A stretch of 64,000 nt of DNA. It comes from 34-65-8 sp963529855. Its GTDB lineage: Bacteria; Pseudomonadota; Alphaproteobacteria; Sphingomonadales; Sphingomonadaceae. Below are positions 10,123-18,979 of this stretch, in pieces. Made by a program: the position numbers and the translations under genes. Position 1 is the stretch's first letter. Each line of letters starts with the position of its first letter. The notes beneath the pieces were generated by a model that saw only the letters and a list, made by a program, of their open reading frames with translations, ran no database searches and was not told the DNA's origin. The stretch spans positions 372,001-436,000 of the forward strand of contig CAURZK010000001.1 in the NCBI GenBank assembly GCA_963529855.1. Reading direction: 5' to 3'.

Positions 10123-10974
10123 TCAGAAGCGGAAGTTCAGCGTCGTGCGGAACGAGTGGTAATCGAGGTCATTGTCGGCAGTCGTGAGGTTCGTGCCGCC
10201 CGAAGTCAGCAAGAATGGGTTGGTGTTAATCGGAGCCGTGCCCTGGCCGACAGCGACGAAATAGTCTTCATCGTCATAGCTCGAATAAAGGTATTCGAGG
10301 CCGAGGCCGATGTTGCGGGTCAGCATCAGTTCGGCACCGCCGCCAACCTGGCCGCCAAACTTCCAGTCGCGCTCGTTATTGGGCGTGAAGGAATTGGCAC
10401 CATTGGTGGTGGTGAAGTTATGATCGACCCGGGCAAAGCCGACGCCGCCGGTCACGTAGAACAGGCCGCGACCGTCACCGGGCGAGATACCGACACGTCC
10501 GCGCGCCATGACCGAATAATCGATCTCGCGCTCGATCGTGTAGCTGGCCGGGGTCGTGCTGAACGCCGTGGTGAAATCCTCGACACCGGGCTTTGCGCCT
10601 TCGACCAGAAGACCGGCAACCAGCGGGCCGCCGTTGATGCGCTTGTCCACACCGGCGCGGATTGCGTAGCCGACTTCGAGGTCGTTCCCACCGCAGCTCG
10701 ACGCGCGCGTGGCGCCGCCGGCGTCACCGCGGCAGAACCCAGTGCTGAATGCATCGGCCCCGGTCGTGGTGCGAACGAAGTTGTCAAATTCACCATCGCG
10801 ATTGGTGTCGAATACGATGCGATCGTTACGTGAATCATTGGGGGTGTCGGCAGAAATCGATCCGCCAACATAAAAACCGTCGAAGTATGGACCCGTGTCC
10901 TGAGCAATCGCCGGTGTTGCGATTACAGTCGCCGCGGCCAGCACGGACCCGGCGAGCACGATGCGAGAAACCAT
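10123..10974 (-). CDS. Outer-membrane beta-barrel protein (opacity/OmpA-barrel type)
   Basis: A 283-residue exported protein. Residues 1-24 form a Sec signal peptide ending ATPAIAQ. The mature part starts with GPYFDGFYVGGSI, the usual first strand of eight-stranded opacity/OmpA-type porins, and ends TTLNFRF with a C-terminal Phe for insertion by the BAM complex. Alternating GFARV..., VGGGAEL and LGLEYLYSSYD stretches fit barrel strands. Two cysteines (FCRGD, SSCGG) in one loop are likely to be disulfide-bonded. There is no peptidoglycan-binding OmpA C-terminal domain. AAGGA precedes the start. The precise role is unknown. Confidence 0.85.
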   Translation of the reverse strand: MVSRIVLAGSVLAAATVIATPAIAQDTGPYFDGFYVGGSISADTPNDSRNDRIVFDTNRDGEFDNFVRTTTGADAFSTGFCRGDAGGATRASSCGGNDLEVGYAIRAGVDKRINGGPLVAGLLVEGAKPGVEDFTTAFSTTPASYTIEREIDYSVMARGRVGISPGDGRGLFYVTGGVGFARVDHNFTTTNGANSFTPNNERDWKFGGQVGGGAELMLTRNIGLGLEYLYSSYDDEDYFVAVGQGTAPINTNPFLLTSGGTNLTTADNDLDYHSFRTTLNFRF

Positions 10975-11256
10975 AAATTATCCTTTACCTAAGATTAACG
11001 CATGAATCCTTGGGGGGAATTCTCAGGGTCAACCGGTCGGTGGTGTCGGTGGTTCCCCAGTTCGGCTCGCTTTTCGGTCACTGGTGGATGCATGTGGCAT
11101 TTGTGCCGCAACATTGATGTCGAAACCGGCATCATAATTGCTGCTTCATCGCTGCGATGCTCGTTAATAGGGCGATGTTGGCGGCGCAGTCGTGTCAACA
11201 CCTGCGCCAGGCAGCCCGGTGGCCATTGCGCAACTGGCCTGATAGGCATCTGTCGC

Positions 11257-12726
11257 ATGGAAACCGGAACCCTCGTCAGCCTCGCCATCTACTTCGTGCT
11301 CATGGTCGCAATCGGGCTTTATGCCTGGCGCAAGTCGACCGCGGATAGTGAAGGGTACCTTTTGGGGGGCCGCCGCTTGTCGCCATCGGTTGCGGCCCTG
11401 TCGGCCGGGGCGAGCGACATGTCGGGCTGGCTGCTGCTGGGCCTGCCCGGGGCGCTCTATGCGGCCGGACTGGTAGAGGCCTGGATCGGCATCGGACTGT
11501 TCGTGGGCGCTCTGGTCAACTGGATCGTGGTCGCCCCGCGCCTGCGCGAACAGACGGAGCGGTTGGGCAATGCGCTGACCATCCCTGAATGGCTAGCCAA
11601 TCGCTTCCCGGACAAGGCCACAACCCTGCGTGTGATCTGTGCTGCGATCATCGTGGTGTTTTTTGCTGTCTATACCGCTGCCGGGATGGTTGCTGGCGGC
11701 AAGCTGTTCCAGACGAGCTTTGCCGGCGCGTTCGGCGATACCGGCCTGTCAGACTACATGCTCGGCATCTTGCTTACGGCCGGGGTCGTGCTGCTCTATA
11801 CCATGATCGGCGGGTTCCTGGCGGTCAGCCTGACCGACTTCGTCCAGGGCCTGATCATGGTGACAGCGCTGGTGGTGATGCCGCTGGTGGTGATGTTCGG
11901 CCCGGGCGGCAGCGCTGGCGGATCGATCGTGGGCGTGCCGCAGGAAGGGTTCCTCAGCCTGACGCAAGGGCTGACTTTCATCGGGTTCCTGTCAGCGGTG
12001 ACCTGGGGCTTGGGCTATTTCGGACAGCCGCATATCATCGTGCGGTTCATGGCGATCCGATCGGTCGCAGACGTGCCGACGGCGCGCAACATCGGCATGG
12101 CGTGGATGGGCGTATGCCTGCTGGGCGCGGTTGGCGTGGGCCTGGCCGGACGCGCCTATGTCGAGCGCAACGGGCTGATCGTGGAAGACCCGGAAACGAT
12201 CTTCATCGTGCTGGCCGAACTGTTGTTCCACCCGCTGGTGACAGGTTTCCTGCTTGCCGCGCTGCTGGCCGCGGTGATGAGCACCATCAGTTCGCAGCTG
12301 CTGGTCGCCTCCAGTTCGTTGACCGAAGATATCTACCGCCTGTTCCTGCGCAAGGATTGTTCGGAGAAAGAAGCAGTCAGTGTCGGCCGGCTGAGCGTGC
12401 TGCTGGTGGCGGTCGCCGCCATCGTCATCGCAGCCGATCCCGAAAGTCAGGTTCTGGCTCTGGTCGCCAATGCCTGGGCGGGATTTGGCGCTGCGTTCGG
12501 CCCGCTGGTGGTACTGGCCCTGACGTGGGACCGGATGACCGGCACCGGCGCGGTGGCCGGGCTGGTCACCGGGGCGGCCGTCGTCGGCGCGTGGATCGCG
12601 CTTGGATGGAACAGCAGCTTCCTCGGCGGCCCGGGTGTCTACGAGATCATTCCGGGTTTCGTCGCAAGCTGGCTGGCGATTGTCCTCGTCAGCCGTGCGA
12701 CAGCGCCCGCGTCAACTTCGCGTTAA
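11257..12726 (+). CDS. putP: Sodium/proline symporter PutP
   Basis: A 489-residue inner-membrane transporter of the solute:sodium symporter family. The N-terminus METGTLVSLAIYFVLM matches PutP, followed by GGRRLSP, AGASDMSGWLLLGLPG and the conserved FGQPHIIVRFMAI region, with about 13 hydrophobic helices. The ATG at 11257 is chosen because it gives the PutP N-terminus; sequence upstream to 11002 stays open but is not PutP-like. It imports proline with sodium, as a nutrient or osmoprotectant. The 282-base gap upstream (10975-11256) is a divergent regulatory region in which I found no convincing -35/-10 pair. Confidence 0.93.
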   Translation: METGTLVSLAIYFVLMVAIGLYAWRKSTADSEGYLLGGRRLSPSVAALSAGASDMSGWLLLGLPGALYAAGLVEAWIGIGLFVGALVNWIVVAPRLREQTERLGNALTIPEWLANRFPDKATTLRVICAAIIVVFFAVYTAAGMVAGGKLFQTSFAGAFGDTGLSDYMLGILLTAGVVLLYTMIGGFLAVSLTDFVQGLIMVTALVVMPLVVMFGPGGSAGGSIVGVPQEGFLSLTQGLTFIGFLSAVTWGLGYFGQPHIIVRFMAIRSVADVPTARNIGMAWMGVCLLGAVGVGLAGRAYVERNGLIVEDPETIFIVLAELLFHPLVTGFLLAALLAAVMSTISSQLLVASSSLTEDIYRLFLRKDCSEKEAVSVGRLSVLLVAVAAIVIAADPESQVLALVANAWAGFGAAFGPLVVLALTWDRMTGTGAVAGLVTGAAVVGAWIALGWNSSFLGGPGVYEIIPGFVASWLAIVLVSRATAPASTSR

Positions 12727-12749
12727 CCATGCCCGGGCAAGATCGCGTC

Positions 12750-13421
12750 ATGGCGCGGATTCTTGCCTCCTTGCTGCTCTGTATGGCCCTGGCGGGATGC
12801 GGCAGCCTGGTGCCGGGGGGCCGTAGCGGAGAGGCGCCCCGCCCCCCAGCACGAACATCGGTTATCACGCCCAGCCCACAGGCCCAGCAATGCCTGGCAG
12901 ACCTTGGCGCGGCGGGCGCCCGATTTTCGTCCGTGCCGGATCGCTATGTCGGTGATGGATGCGCGCTGCTGGGCACGGTTTCGCTAAGTGCGGTGCGCGG
13001 CGATTTCGACAGTCTTGGCATATCGAACCTGGGCCCTGTCGCATGTCCCACCGCGACTGCATTTTCCGACTGGGCCCGTTACGGCGTCGATCGTGCCGCC
13101 CGCCAGATGCTCGGCAGCCCGTTGGCCCGGGTCGAGACGATGGGCAGCTTTGCCTGCCGCAACGTCGCCGGCTCCTCGCGCCGATCGGCGCATGCCACGG
13201 CCGATGCGATCGACGTGGCAGCATTCGTTCTGGCCGATGGTCGGCGGATCAGCGTACTCGACGGATGGAACGGCGGCAGCGAGGCTGAGCGGGCGTTCCT
13301 GCGCACCGTCCAGCGCAGCGCCTGCAAGCGGTTCCGCACGGTGCTTGGCCCGCAATACAATTCCGCCCATCGCGACCATCTTCATCTGGAACGTGGCGGC
13401 GACGGCGGGTTCTGCCGCTAG
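12750..13421 (+). CDS. Extensin-like C-terminal domain lipoprotein
   Basis: A 223-residue predicted lipoprotein: signal ILASLLLCMALAGC with the lipobox cysteine, a proline-rich linker, then an ExtensinC-like domain with paired cysteines. The motif SAHATADAIDVAAF and the C-terminal HRDHLHLE resemble the zinc ligands of VanY/M15 peptidoglycan peptidases, so a cell-wall role is plausible but inferred. An in-frame ATG at 12729, two bases after the putP stop, would add seven residues; neither start has a clear ribosome site. The gene may be translationally coupled to putP. Its stop overlaps that of the convergent regulator by four bases. Confidence 0.85.
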   Translation: MARILASLLLCMALAGCGSLVPGGRSGEAPRPPARTSVITPSPQAQQCLADLGAAGARFSSVPDRYVGDGCALLGTVSLSAVRGDFDSLGISNLGPVACPTATAFSDWARYGVDRAARQMLGSPLARVETMGSFACRNVAGSSRRSAHATADAIDVAAFVLADGRRISVLDGWNGGSEAERAFLRTVQRSACKRFRTVLGPQYNSAHRDHLHLERGGDGGFCR

Positions 13422-14023
13422 AGCCCGGATTCCAGCCTCACCCTGACTGCATCCGCAGGGTGGCGTGCGCCCAGTTTGCCCATCATGTTGGCCCGGTGAA
13501 TTTCGACCGTGCGCGGGCTAATCCGCAGTTCCCGCGCGATGGTCTTGTTGGAATTACCCTCCGCCAGCCAGTCGAGCACCTGCCGCTCCCGCGCGGACAG
13601 CGTTTCGATGCGTGCACGCGCCTCGATCAGCCGGCGGCGCGCATTGGCCTGCTCCGCCGCTTCCACGGCAACGTCGGTCAGCCGATCGCGAAGGCGTTCC
13701 CCCTCGAGTGGCAGCGCCAGATAATCGAGGGCCCCTGCCTTGATCGCGGCAACGATGTCGCGCACCCTGGGTTCGGGGGCGGCCATGACGACAGGCAACC
13801 ACACGCCGCGCCGGGTCAGCACTTCGACCGCCTCCCCGGGAGGCAAATCGTCGACCCCTTCGCGTAGCAGTATGATGCCCCGTTCGGGGACGTAGGAGAA
13901 CAGCTCGTCGAGGTCGCCGTAGACCTCCGCATGCCATCCTATGGTGAAGAACATGCGGGCCTGCTCGGCCCGCGACTTGGCATCGAAATCGACGATGTGA
14001 ACGATAGGCTGCGACTGACCCAT
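13418..14023 (-). CDS. FixJ/NarL-type regulator with degenerate receiver domain
   Basis: A 201-residue protein with a response-regulator fold at residues 5-125 and a LuxR-type helix-turn-helix at about 140-200 (LSARERQVLDWLAEGNSNKTIA, then SPRTVEIHRANMMGKL). The receiver looks non-phosphorylatable. The acidic pair is reduced to DFD at 12-14, the phospho-acceptor position near 53 lies in IILLREG with no Asp, and the conserved Lys before the Pro is Leu (ALPLEG). It probably responds to a ligand, a partner or its own level. It lies 118 bases after the Anbu operon on the same strand and could be co-transcribed, but that gap is larger than those within the operon. Confidence 0.85.
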   Translation of the reverse strand: MGQSQPIVHIVDFDAKSRAEQARMFFTIGWHAEVYGDLDELFSYVPERGIILLREGVDDLPPGEAVEVLTRRGVWLPVVMAAPEPRVRDIVAAIKAGALDYLALPLEGERLRDRLTDVAVEAAEQANARRRLIEARARIETLSARERQVLDWLAEGNSNKTIARELRISPRTVEIHRANMMGKLGARHPADAVRVRLESGL

Positions 14024-14141
14024 GGCCAGCAGGACTGGGCGATTTCACCTAGCCGGTTAATCCCAAACGCCTCGAAAACGGATCATTTGGCCGAAAAAAG
14101 CTGAGAAACAACGCGAAAACTATAGGACCGGAATTGTTGTT

Positions 14142-14894
14142 TCAGTCGCCGGCATCTTTATCGAACGAATAGGCCGGCAGCGAATGGAAGGCACTGCGCA
14201 GCGCATCTCCCCAGCCGGAAGAGATGGCCCGGAAATATTCATCTCCTTGCGAGATGCGCCGTTCGTGTCCCACGGTGAATTCGTCCCGCTTGATCACGAG
14301 CAGGTCCAGCGGCAGGCCCACGGACAGATTGGCCTTGAGGGTGGAATCGAAGCTGACCATGAGCAGCTTGACCGCGTCCTCGAACGACATGTGCCGATCA
14401 TAGCCGCGGATCAGGATCGGACGGCCGTACTTGGTTTCCCCGATCTGGAAGAACGGCGTATCGAAGCTCGCCTCGATGAAGTTGCCTTCGGGATAGATCA
14501 GGAACAGACGCGGCTCCATGCCGGCGATCTGGCCGGCCACGATCATCGATGCGGTGAAGCGGCCCTGCCCGCGTTCGCCGTGAACCTCCTGCTGCCCCGA
14601 CACCGTCTCGCGCAGCAACCGCCCCACTTCCGAGGCGACCTGAAACATCGTCGGCGCCTTGAGCAGCGAATTCTCGCGCTCTCCCGGTGCCTTGTTGCGT
14701 TCTTCCAGCTGGCTGACGACGGCCTGGGTGGTCGCCAGATTGCCGGCACTCATCAAGGCTATGATTCGTTCTCCCGGCACCTCCCAATGGCACATCTTGC
14801 GAAAGACCGAGATGTTATCGACGCCCGAATTGGTCCGCGTGTCGCTCATCAGCACCAGGCCCCGGTCGATCAGCATGCCGACGCAATAGGTCAT
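14142..14894 (-). CDS. Anbu-type proteasome-like peptidase
   Basis: A 250-residue Ntn-hydrolase of the Anbu (ancestral beta subunit) family related to HslV and proteasome beta subunits. After removal of the initiator Met, Thr1 of TYCVGM is the predicted nucleophile; Asp17 (in SDTRTNS) and Lys32 (in FRKM) match the catalytic set. The start at 14894 is fixed by this N-terminus and sits one base after the transglutaminase stop. Anbu genes are typically linked to transglutaminase, alpha-E and ATP-grasp genes, exactly as here. The family forms ring- or helix-like assemblies, and its substrate is unknown. Confidence 0.93.
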   Translation of the reverse strand: MTYCVGMLIDRGLVLMSDTRTNSGVDNISVFRKMCHWEVPGERIIALMSAGNLATTQAVVSQLEERNKAPGERENSLLKAPTMFQVASEVGRLLRETVSGQQEVHGERGQGRFTASMIVAGQIAGMEPRLFLIYPEGNFIEASFDTPFFQIGETKYGRPILIRGYDRHMSFEDAVKLLMVSFDSTLKANLSVGLPLDLLVIKRDEFTVGHERRISQGDEYFRAISSGWGDALRSAFHSLPAYSFDKDAGD

Positions 14895-14895
14895 G

Positions 14896-15705
14896 TCACT
14901 GGTCCACCTGCTGCTGCTCGACTGCAATGGCCACATGCAGATCTTCGCGCATTGGGCCGAACCGGATGCCGGTGATCGGTGCCGCGTCGCGGTAATCGCG
15001 GCCGGTCGCCACGCGGACGTAGCGCGGATCGGGACTGATTCCGTTCGATACGTCGAAACCGACCCAGCCCAGCCCCATCACATGCGCTTCGGCCCAGGCA
15101 TGCGTCGCTTCCTGTTCGATCCGGTCGTTCATCATCAGGTAGCCACTGACATAGCGGGCCGGTACATCCATGGCACGCGCCGCGCCGATAAAGATGTGGG
15201 CATGATCCTGGCACACTCCGTGGCCCACGACCGCGGCCTCTTCCCCACTCGTATCCACCCCGGTGTGACCGGTGCGATATTCGACCCTCTCCCGGATGAG
15301 CCGGGACAAGGCGTGAAGTCGTTCCAGGGGCTCTGCTGCCGGGCAGTCGCGCACGATCGCGCGGACTTTCGGCCCGGGCCGGGTGAGCCGGGTCTGGGCA
15401 AGGAAGCTCCACAAGGGCAAATGCCCCGAATGGCGCCCGATAACCCCGGCGCGATCTTCCGTATCCACTTCGCCGGTGCAGCGGATCACCACCTCGCGCG
15501 CGCCCGGTTCGGCAGAAACGAGCGTTACGTGGTTGAAATGCTGGTCGTCGTATTCCAGTTCGAGCCGGGCGTTTTCCAGCTCCATGTCCCAGCGCAGGAT
15601 TGTCTGCCCCTGGGTCTGCTTGGGCGTCAGCCGGACGCGCTGAAGCGCATGAACGACGGGCTCGGAAAACGCGTAGCGGGTGGTGTGGCTGATCGAGAGA
15701 CGCAT
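14896..15705 (-). CDS. Transglutaminase-like cysteine peptidase family protein
   Basis: A 269-residue protein with an N-terminal beta domain (residues 1-95, starting MRLSISHTTRYAFSEPV) and a transglutaminase-like core. The catalytic triad is visible as Cys165 (GVCQDHAH), His202 (ATHAWAEA) and Asp217 (GFDVSN). These proteins may cleave or form isopeptide or peptide bonds. It sits third in the operon, overlapping the alpha-E gene by one base and separated from anbu by one base, so expression is almost certainly coupled. The biochemical role within the Anbu system is inferred from gene linkage only. Confidence 0.92.
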   Translation of the reverse strand: MRLSISHTTRYAFSEPVVHALQRVRLTPKQTQGQTILRWDMELENARLELEYDDQHFNHVTLVSAEPGAREVVIRCTGEVDTEDRAGVIGRHSGHLPLWSFLAQTRLTRPGPKVRAIVRDCPAAEPLERLHALSRLIRERVEYRTGHTGVDTSGEEAAVVGHGVCQDHAHIFIGAARAMDVPARYVSGYLMMNDRIEQEATHAWAEAHVMGLGWVGFDVSNGISPDPRYVRVATGRDYRDAAPITGIRFGPMREDLHVAIAVEQQQVDQ

Positions 15706-16649
15706 CAGGCGAGGAACCTGTAATCTTCCGCGATCGCGCCGGCGATGGCGGCATTGCGAGACATGAAATCGGTCAAGAATTCATGCAGGCCGATTTCGAA
15801 CACATCGTCGATGGTCAATTTCCCCAGGGTAGTGTCGGCATCGCGCATCAGCGCGTGGCACGCCCCTTCGTGATGATGCAGCCGGGCAAGCTCGGCCAGT
15901 TCCCCGCGCAATGCCGAATGGCAGAACGCCAGGCTGCGCGGGAAACGTGCGTCGAGCACGAGAAATTCCACGATCCCGCGCGCGTCGATCTGCCCTGCGT
16001 TGAGCCAGCGAAAGGCCCGGTCGCCCGAAACCGACCGCAGCAACTGGTCCCACTGTCCGGTGTCCATGCTGGTTCCGACATAACTGAGCGACGGCAGCAG
16101 GAGGTAATACTTCATGTCGAGCGTGCGTGCGACATTGTCGGCCCGTTCCACGAACGTCCCGGCCCGGGCGAAGTGATAGCCTTCATTGCGCAGCAGGGTG
16201 CCGGCCATCGAGCCATGCGCGAGGGTCCCGGCGCGCCGGATCATCTCCAGCGCTTCGCCAACCTGACCTTGCGACAGCGGGCGGCGAAGACATTCGCGGA
16301 TATCCATCCAGCTGGTGTTGATGGCTGTCCACAACTCGCTGGTGATTGCAGTGCGGGTCGCCCGGGCATTGGCCCGCACGTTTTCGATCATGCGCAGGAC
16401 GCTGAGCGGATTGTCGTCATCGCGCAGGATGAAATTCCACGCCTGCTGGCCGGTGTAGGTGCCGTTCTTGCGCTCGTAATGCTGGCGCAGGCCCAGCGCC
16501 TCGATCACCGATCGCCATTCCTCTTCCGCCGTGGCGACATCGCGGATCAGGGCCATGCGAAACCCCGCCTCGAGCAGGCGCGCGGTATTTTCCGCCCGCT
16601 CGAGATAGCGGAACATCCAGAACAGTCCGTGGGCGGTTCTTCCTAGCAT
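15705..16649 (-). CDS. Alpha-E domain protein
   Basis: A 314-residue all-helical protein of the alpha-E family. The diagnostic N-terminus is LGRTAHGLFWMFRYLERAENTARLLEA. The highly charged family sequence continues with WRSVIEALGL and helical repeats to the C-terminus (FLTDFMSRNAAIAGAIAEDYRFLA). It lies 10 bases after the ATP-grasp gene and overlaps the transglutaminase gene by one base. In the Anbu neighbourhood this protein always travels with the permuted ATP-grasp partner; a role in supporting peptide-bond formation has been proposed from genomics but is unproven. Confidence 0.92.
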   Translation of the reverse strand: MLGRTAHGLFWMFRYLERAENTARLLEAGFRMALIRDVATAEEEWRSVIEALGLRQHYERKNGTYTGQQAWNFILRDDDNPLSVLRMIENVRANARATRTAITSELWTAINTSWMDIRECLRRPLSQGQVGEALEMIRRAGTLAHGSMAGTLLRNEGYHFARAGTFVERADNVARTLDMKYYLLLPSLSYVGTSMDTGQWDQLLRSVSGDRAFRWLNAGQIDARGIVEFLVLDARFPRSLAFCHSALRGELAELARLHHHEGACHALMRDADTTLGKLTIDDVFEIGLHEFLTDFMSRNAAIAGAIAEDYRFLA

Positions 16650-16659
16650 CGGTGCGCCA

Positions 16660-18084
16660 TCAGTCCTTCAGCACCCAGGTGTCCTTGGTCCCGCCCCCTT
16701 GCGAGGAATTGACCACCAGCGACCCCGGCTTCAACGCTACCCGGGTCAGCCCGCCGGGCGTGATGTCGATGCCATTGGGGCTGACCAGCACGAAGGGGCG
16801 CAAGTCCACGTGGCGCGGGGCAAGCCCCTTCTTGGTGAAGACCGGGCAGGTCGACAGCGCCAGCGTCGGCTGTGCGATGTAATTCGCCGGCCGTGCGAGC
16901 AGCTTGTCGCGAAAAGCAGCAATTTCGCGTTTGGAGGCAGTCGGCCCGATCAGCATGCCGTAACCGCCCGACCCGTGGACTTCCTTCACGACCAGTTCGG
17001 GCAGATGTTCGAGCACGTATTTCAGGCTGTCGTCGTCGGCGCAGCGCCAGGTCTGCACATTGGGCAGCAGTGGTTTTTCGCCGGTATAGAACTCGACGAT
17101 TTCCGGCATGAAGGAATAGATCGCCTTGTCGTCCGCGATCCCGGTGCCGGGCGCATTGGCGATGGTAATCCGCCCGGCTCGATAAACGTCCATGATGCCC
17201 GGCACACCCAGCACGCTGGCCGGATTGAAGGTCAGCGGGTCGAGGAAATCGTCGTCGACCCGGCGATAGATGACGTCGATCGGTTCATATCCGCGCGTGG
17301 TGCGCATCTGGACCCGTCCATCGACGACGCGAAGGTCCGCCCCTTCGACCAGTTCGGCCCCCATCTGGTCGGCCAGGAAGGCATGCTCGTAATAGGCGCT
17401 GTTGTAGATGCCCGGGGTCAATACCGCGACGTTGGGCTTGCCCACCGTGGCTGGCGGCGCGCACGCGGCCAGGCTCTTGGCCAAGCGGCGGGGATAGTCC
17501 GACACCGTTGCCACCGGCACCCGGGTGAACAGTTCCGGAAACATCGCCATCATCGTTTCGCGGTTTTCGAGCATGTAGGACACGCCCGATGGAGTGCGCG
17601 CATTGTCTTCCAGTACGAACCAGTCGTCGGGCCCGGTGCGGACCAGGTCGATGCCCACGATGTGGGTGTAGACCCCGCCGGGCGGAGTGAAGCCGACCAT
17701 GTGCGGCAGCCATGCTTCGTTCTGGCGCAGCAGGCGCTGGGGCAGGCGCCCGGCCCGAACGATTTCCTGCCGGTGATAGAGGTCGTGGATGAAGGCGTTG
17801 AGCGCCCGCACCCTTTGCTCGATCCCGCGCGTCAGCCGCCGCCATTCGGCCGCGTCGATGATGCGCGGCACCATGTCGAAGGGGATCAGCCGTTCTTCGG
17901 CCGCATCCTCGCCATAGACGTTGAAGGTGATGCCGGCGCGGCGGAAACTGCCTTCCGCGTCCTTGTGCTTGCGCTGCAGGACATCGGGCTTCTGGACATC
18001 GAACCAGCGGCAGTAATCGGCATAGGCCGGCCGGACGCCGCCCGGGTCGCGCATTTCATCGAACGTGTTGGAACCTTGCGCCAT
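16660..18084 (-). CDS. Circularly permuted type 2 ATP-grasp protein
   Basis: A 474-residue predicted amide- or peptide-bond-forming ligase with a circularly permuted ATP-grasp fold. Landmarks are FDEMRDPGGVRPAY at the N-terminus, DLVRTGPDDWFVLEDNARTP, VIYRRVDDDFLDP, ANAPGTGIADDKAIY, and the C-terminal VVKEVHGSGGYGML and RHVDLRPFVL stretches that carry the nucleotide and metal ligands. The ATG at 18084 is chosen for this family N-terminus; the frame stays open further upstream but without conservation. It is the first gene of the four-gene Anbu operon, and its presence suggests that a peptide or tag is synthesised and later processed by the Anbu peptidase. That link is a genomic inference. Confidence 0.92.
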   Translation of the reverse strand: MAQGSNTFDEMRDPGGVRPAYADYCRWFDVQKPDVLQRKHKDAEGSFRRAGITFNVYGEDAAEERLIPFDMVPRIIDAAEWRRLTRGIEQRVRALNAFIHDLYHRQEIVRAGRLPQRLLRQNEAWLPHMVGFTPPGGVYTHIVGIDLVRTGPDDWFVLEDNARTPSGVSYMLENRETMMAMFPELFTRVPVATVSDYPRRLAKSLAACAPPATVGKPNVAVLTPGIYNSAYYEHAFLADQMGAELVEGADLRVVDGRVQMRTTRGYEPIDVIYRRVDDDFLDPLTFNPASVLGVPGIMDVYRAGRITIANAPGTGIADDKAIYSFMPEIVEFYTGEKPLLPNVQTWRCADDDSLKYVLEHLPELVVKEVHGSGGYGMLIGPTASKREIAAFRDKLLARPANYIAQPTLALSTCPVFTKKGLAPRHVDLRPFVLVSPNGIDITPGGLTRVALKPGSLVVNSSQGGGTKDTWVLKD

Positions 18085-18157
18085 GTACCCCCGTGCAGCC
18101 CAATGGCTGAGCCGCACCGTCCTATCGCGGCGCGCCCCCGTCAAGGGACGAAAGGCA

Positions 18158-18931
18158 TCAGGGTCGATCCAGTTCCCGCAGGACTGCCTGGATCGCTTCC
18201 GGGGAATAGCTGAACCCGATGTGCGTGCAGCGGAGCGCCACCGCACGATCGCGCTCCCCGGCCCGCCCGCGCGAGCAGCGCGCGCTGACGATGCCGTCAC
18301 GCGGGCTCCACAGGGCCACCGTGGGTACCGGCGGTTTGGCCGATATGACCGTCTCGATCGGCGGCTCGTCGACCCGGTGGCCGGCGATGAACTGGTAGGC
18401 CCGCCAGGCATTGTTGGCGCGCGGGTCGCCGGAAAACGGCGTGCCCATCGTTATCACCTTGAGCACACGTTCAGGCTGTCGCTTGGCGAGTTCGCGCGCG
18501 AACAGACCGCCCAGGCTCCATCCGACCAGTGCCACTTCGCGGCCGTACCGGTCGTGGACTTCCTCCAGCCGCCGCTCGAGGTAAGCGAAATTGTCCTCGC
18601 TCGGCCCGAAGTTGAACCCCAGGCCCCAGCGCTTGACCTTGTGGCCCGCGCGCTCCAGCTGGCGCGCCATGTACCGCATCCGCAGCGGATGGGTGGCGAA
18701 ACCGGGCAGCAACATGACGGTGCGCACGGCCTGTGCCGGGGCGACGTCGAAGCGGCGGAACGGGCGCCGCACCGGTTCGGCCAGAAGCGCCAACTCGCCC
18801 AGCAAGTGCCGCAATCGTGGCCGCGGGGGAGGCGCTTCCAGCGGCTGGCGCGCCAGTTCCCAGCGCCGGGCAAGCTCCGCCCGCGTGGCGGGCAATTGCG
18901 ACAGGGAAGACGGGGCGGGATGGACGGGCAT
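18158..18931 (-). CDS. Alpha/beta hydrolase
   Basis: A 257-residue predicted hydrolase. The core begins VMLLPGFATHPLRMRYMA, the oxyanion and cap region of lipase-like alpha/beta hydrolases, followed by the nucleophile elbow GWSLGG (Ser in the middle) and late Asp and His candidates in SPRDGIV and THIGFSYS. A proline-rich N-terminal stretch of about 65 residues precedes the fold and shows no signal peptide. It lies 73 bases upstream of the Anbu operon on the same strand and may or may not belong to it. The substrate is unknown. Confidence 0.8.
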   Translation of the reverse strand: MPVHPAPSSLSQLPATRAELARRWELARQPLEAPPPRPRLRHLLGELALLAEPVRRPFRRFDVAPAQAVRTVMLLPGFATHPLRMRYMARQLERAGHKVKRWGLGFNFGPSEDNFAYLERRLEEVHDRYGREVALVGWSLGGLFARELAKRQPERVLKVITMGTPFSGDPRANNAWRAYQFIAGHRVDEPPIETVISAKPPVPTVALWSPRDGIVSARCSRGRAGERDRAVALRCTHIGFSYSPEAIQAVLRELDRP

Positions 18932-18979
18932 GCCGTTGGTGTACTCCTGCCAGCCAAAATCGTGCCTCGGCGGCCCGGT

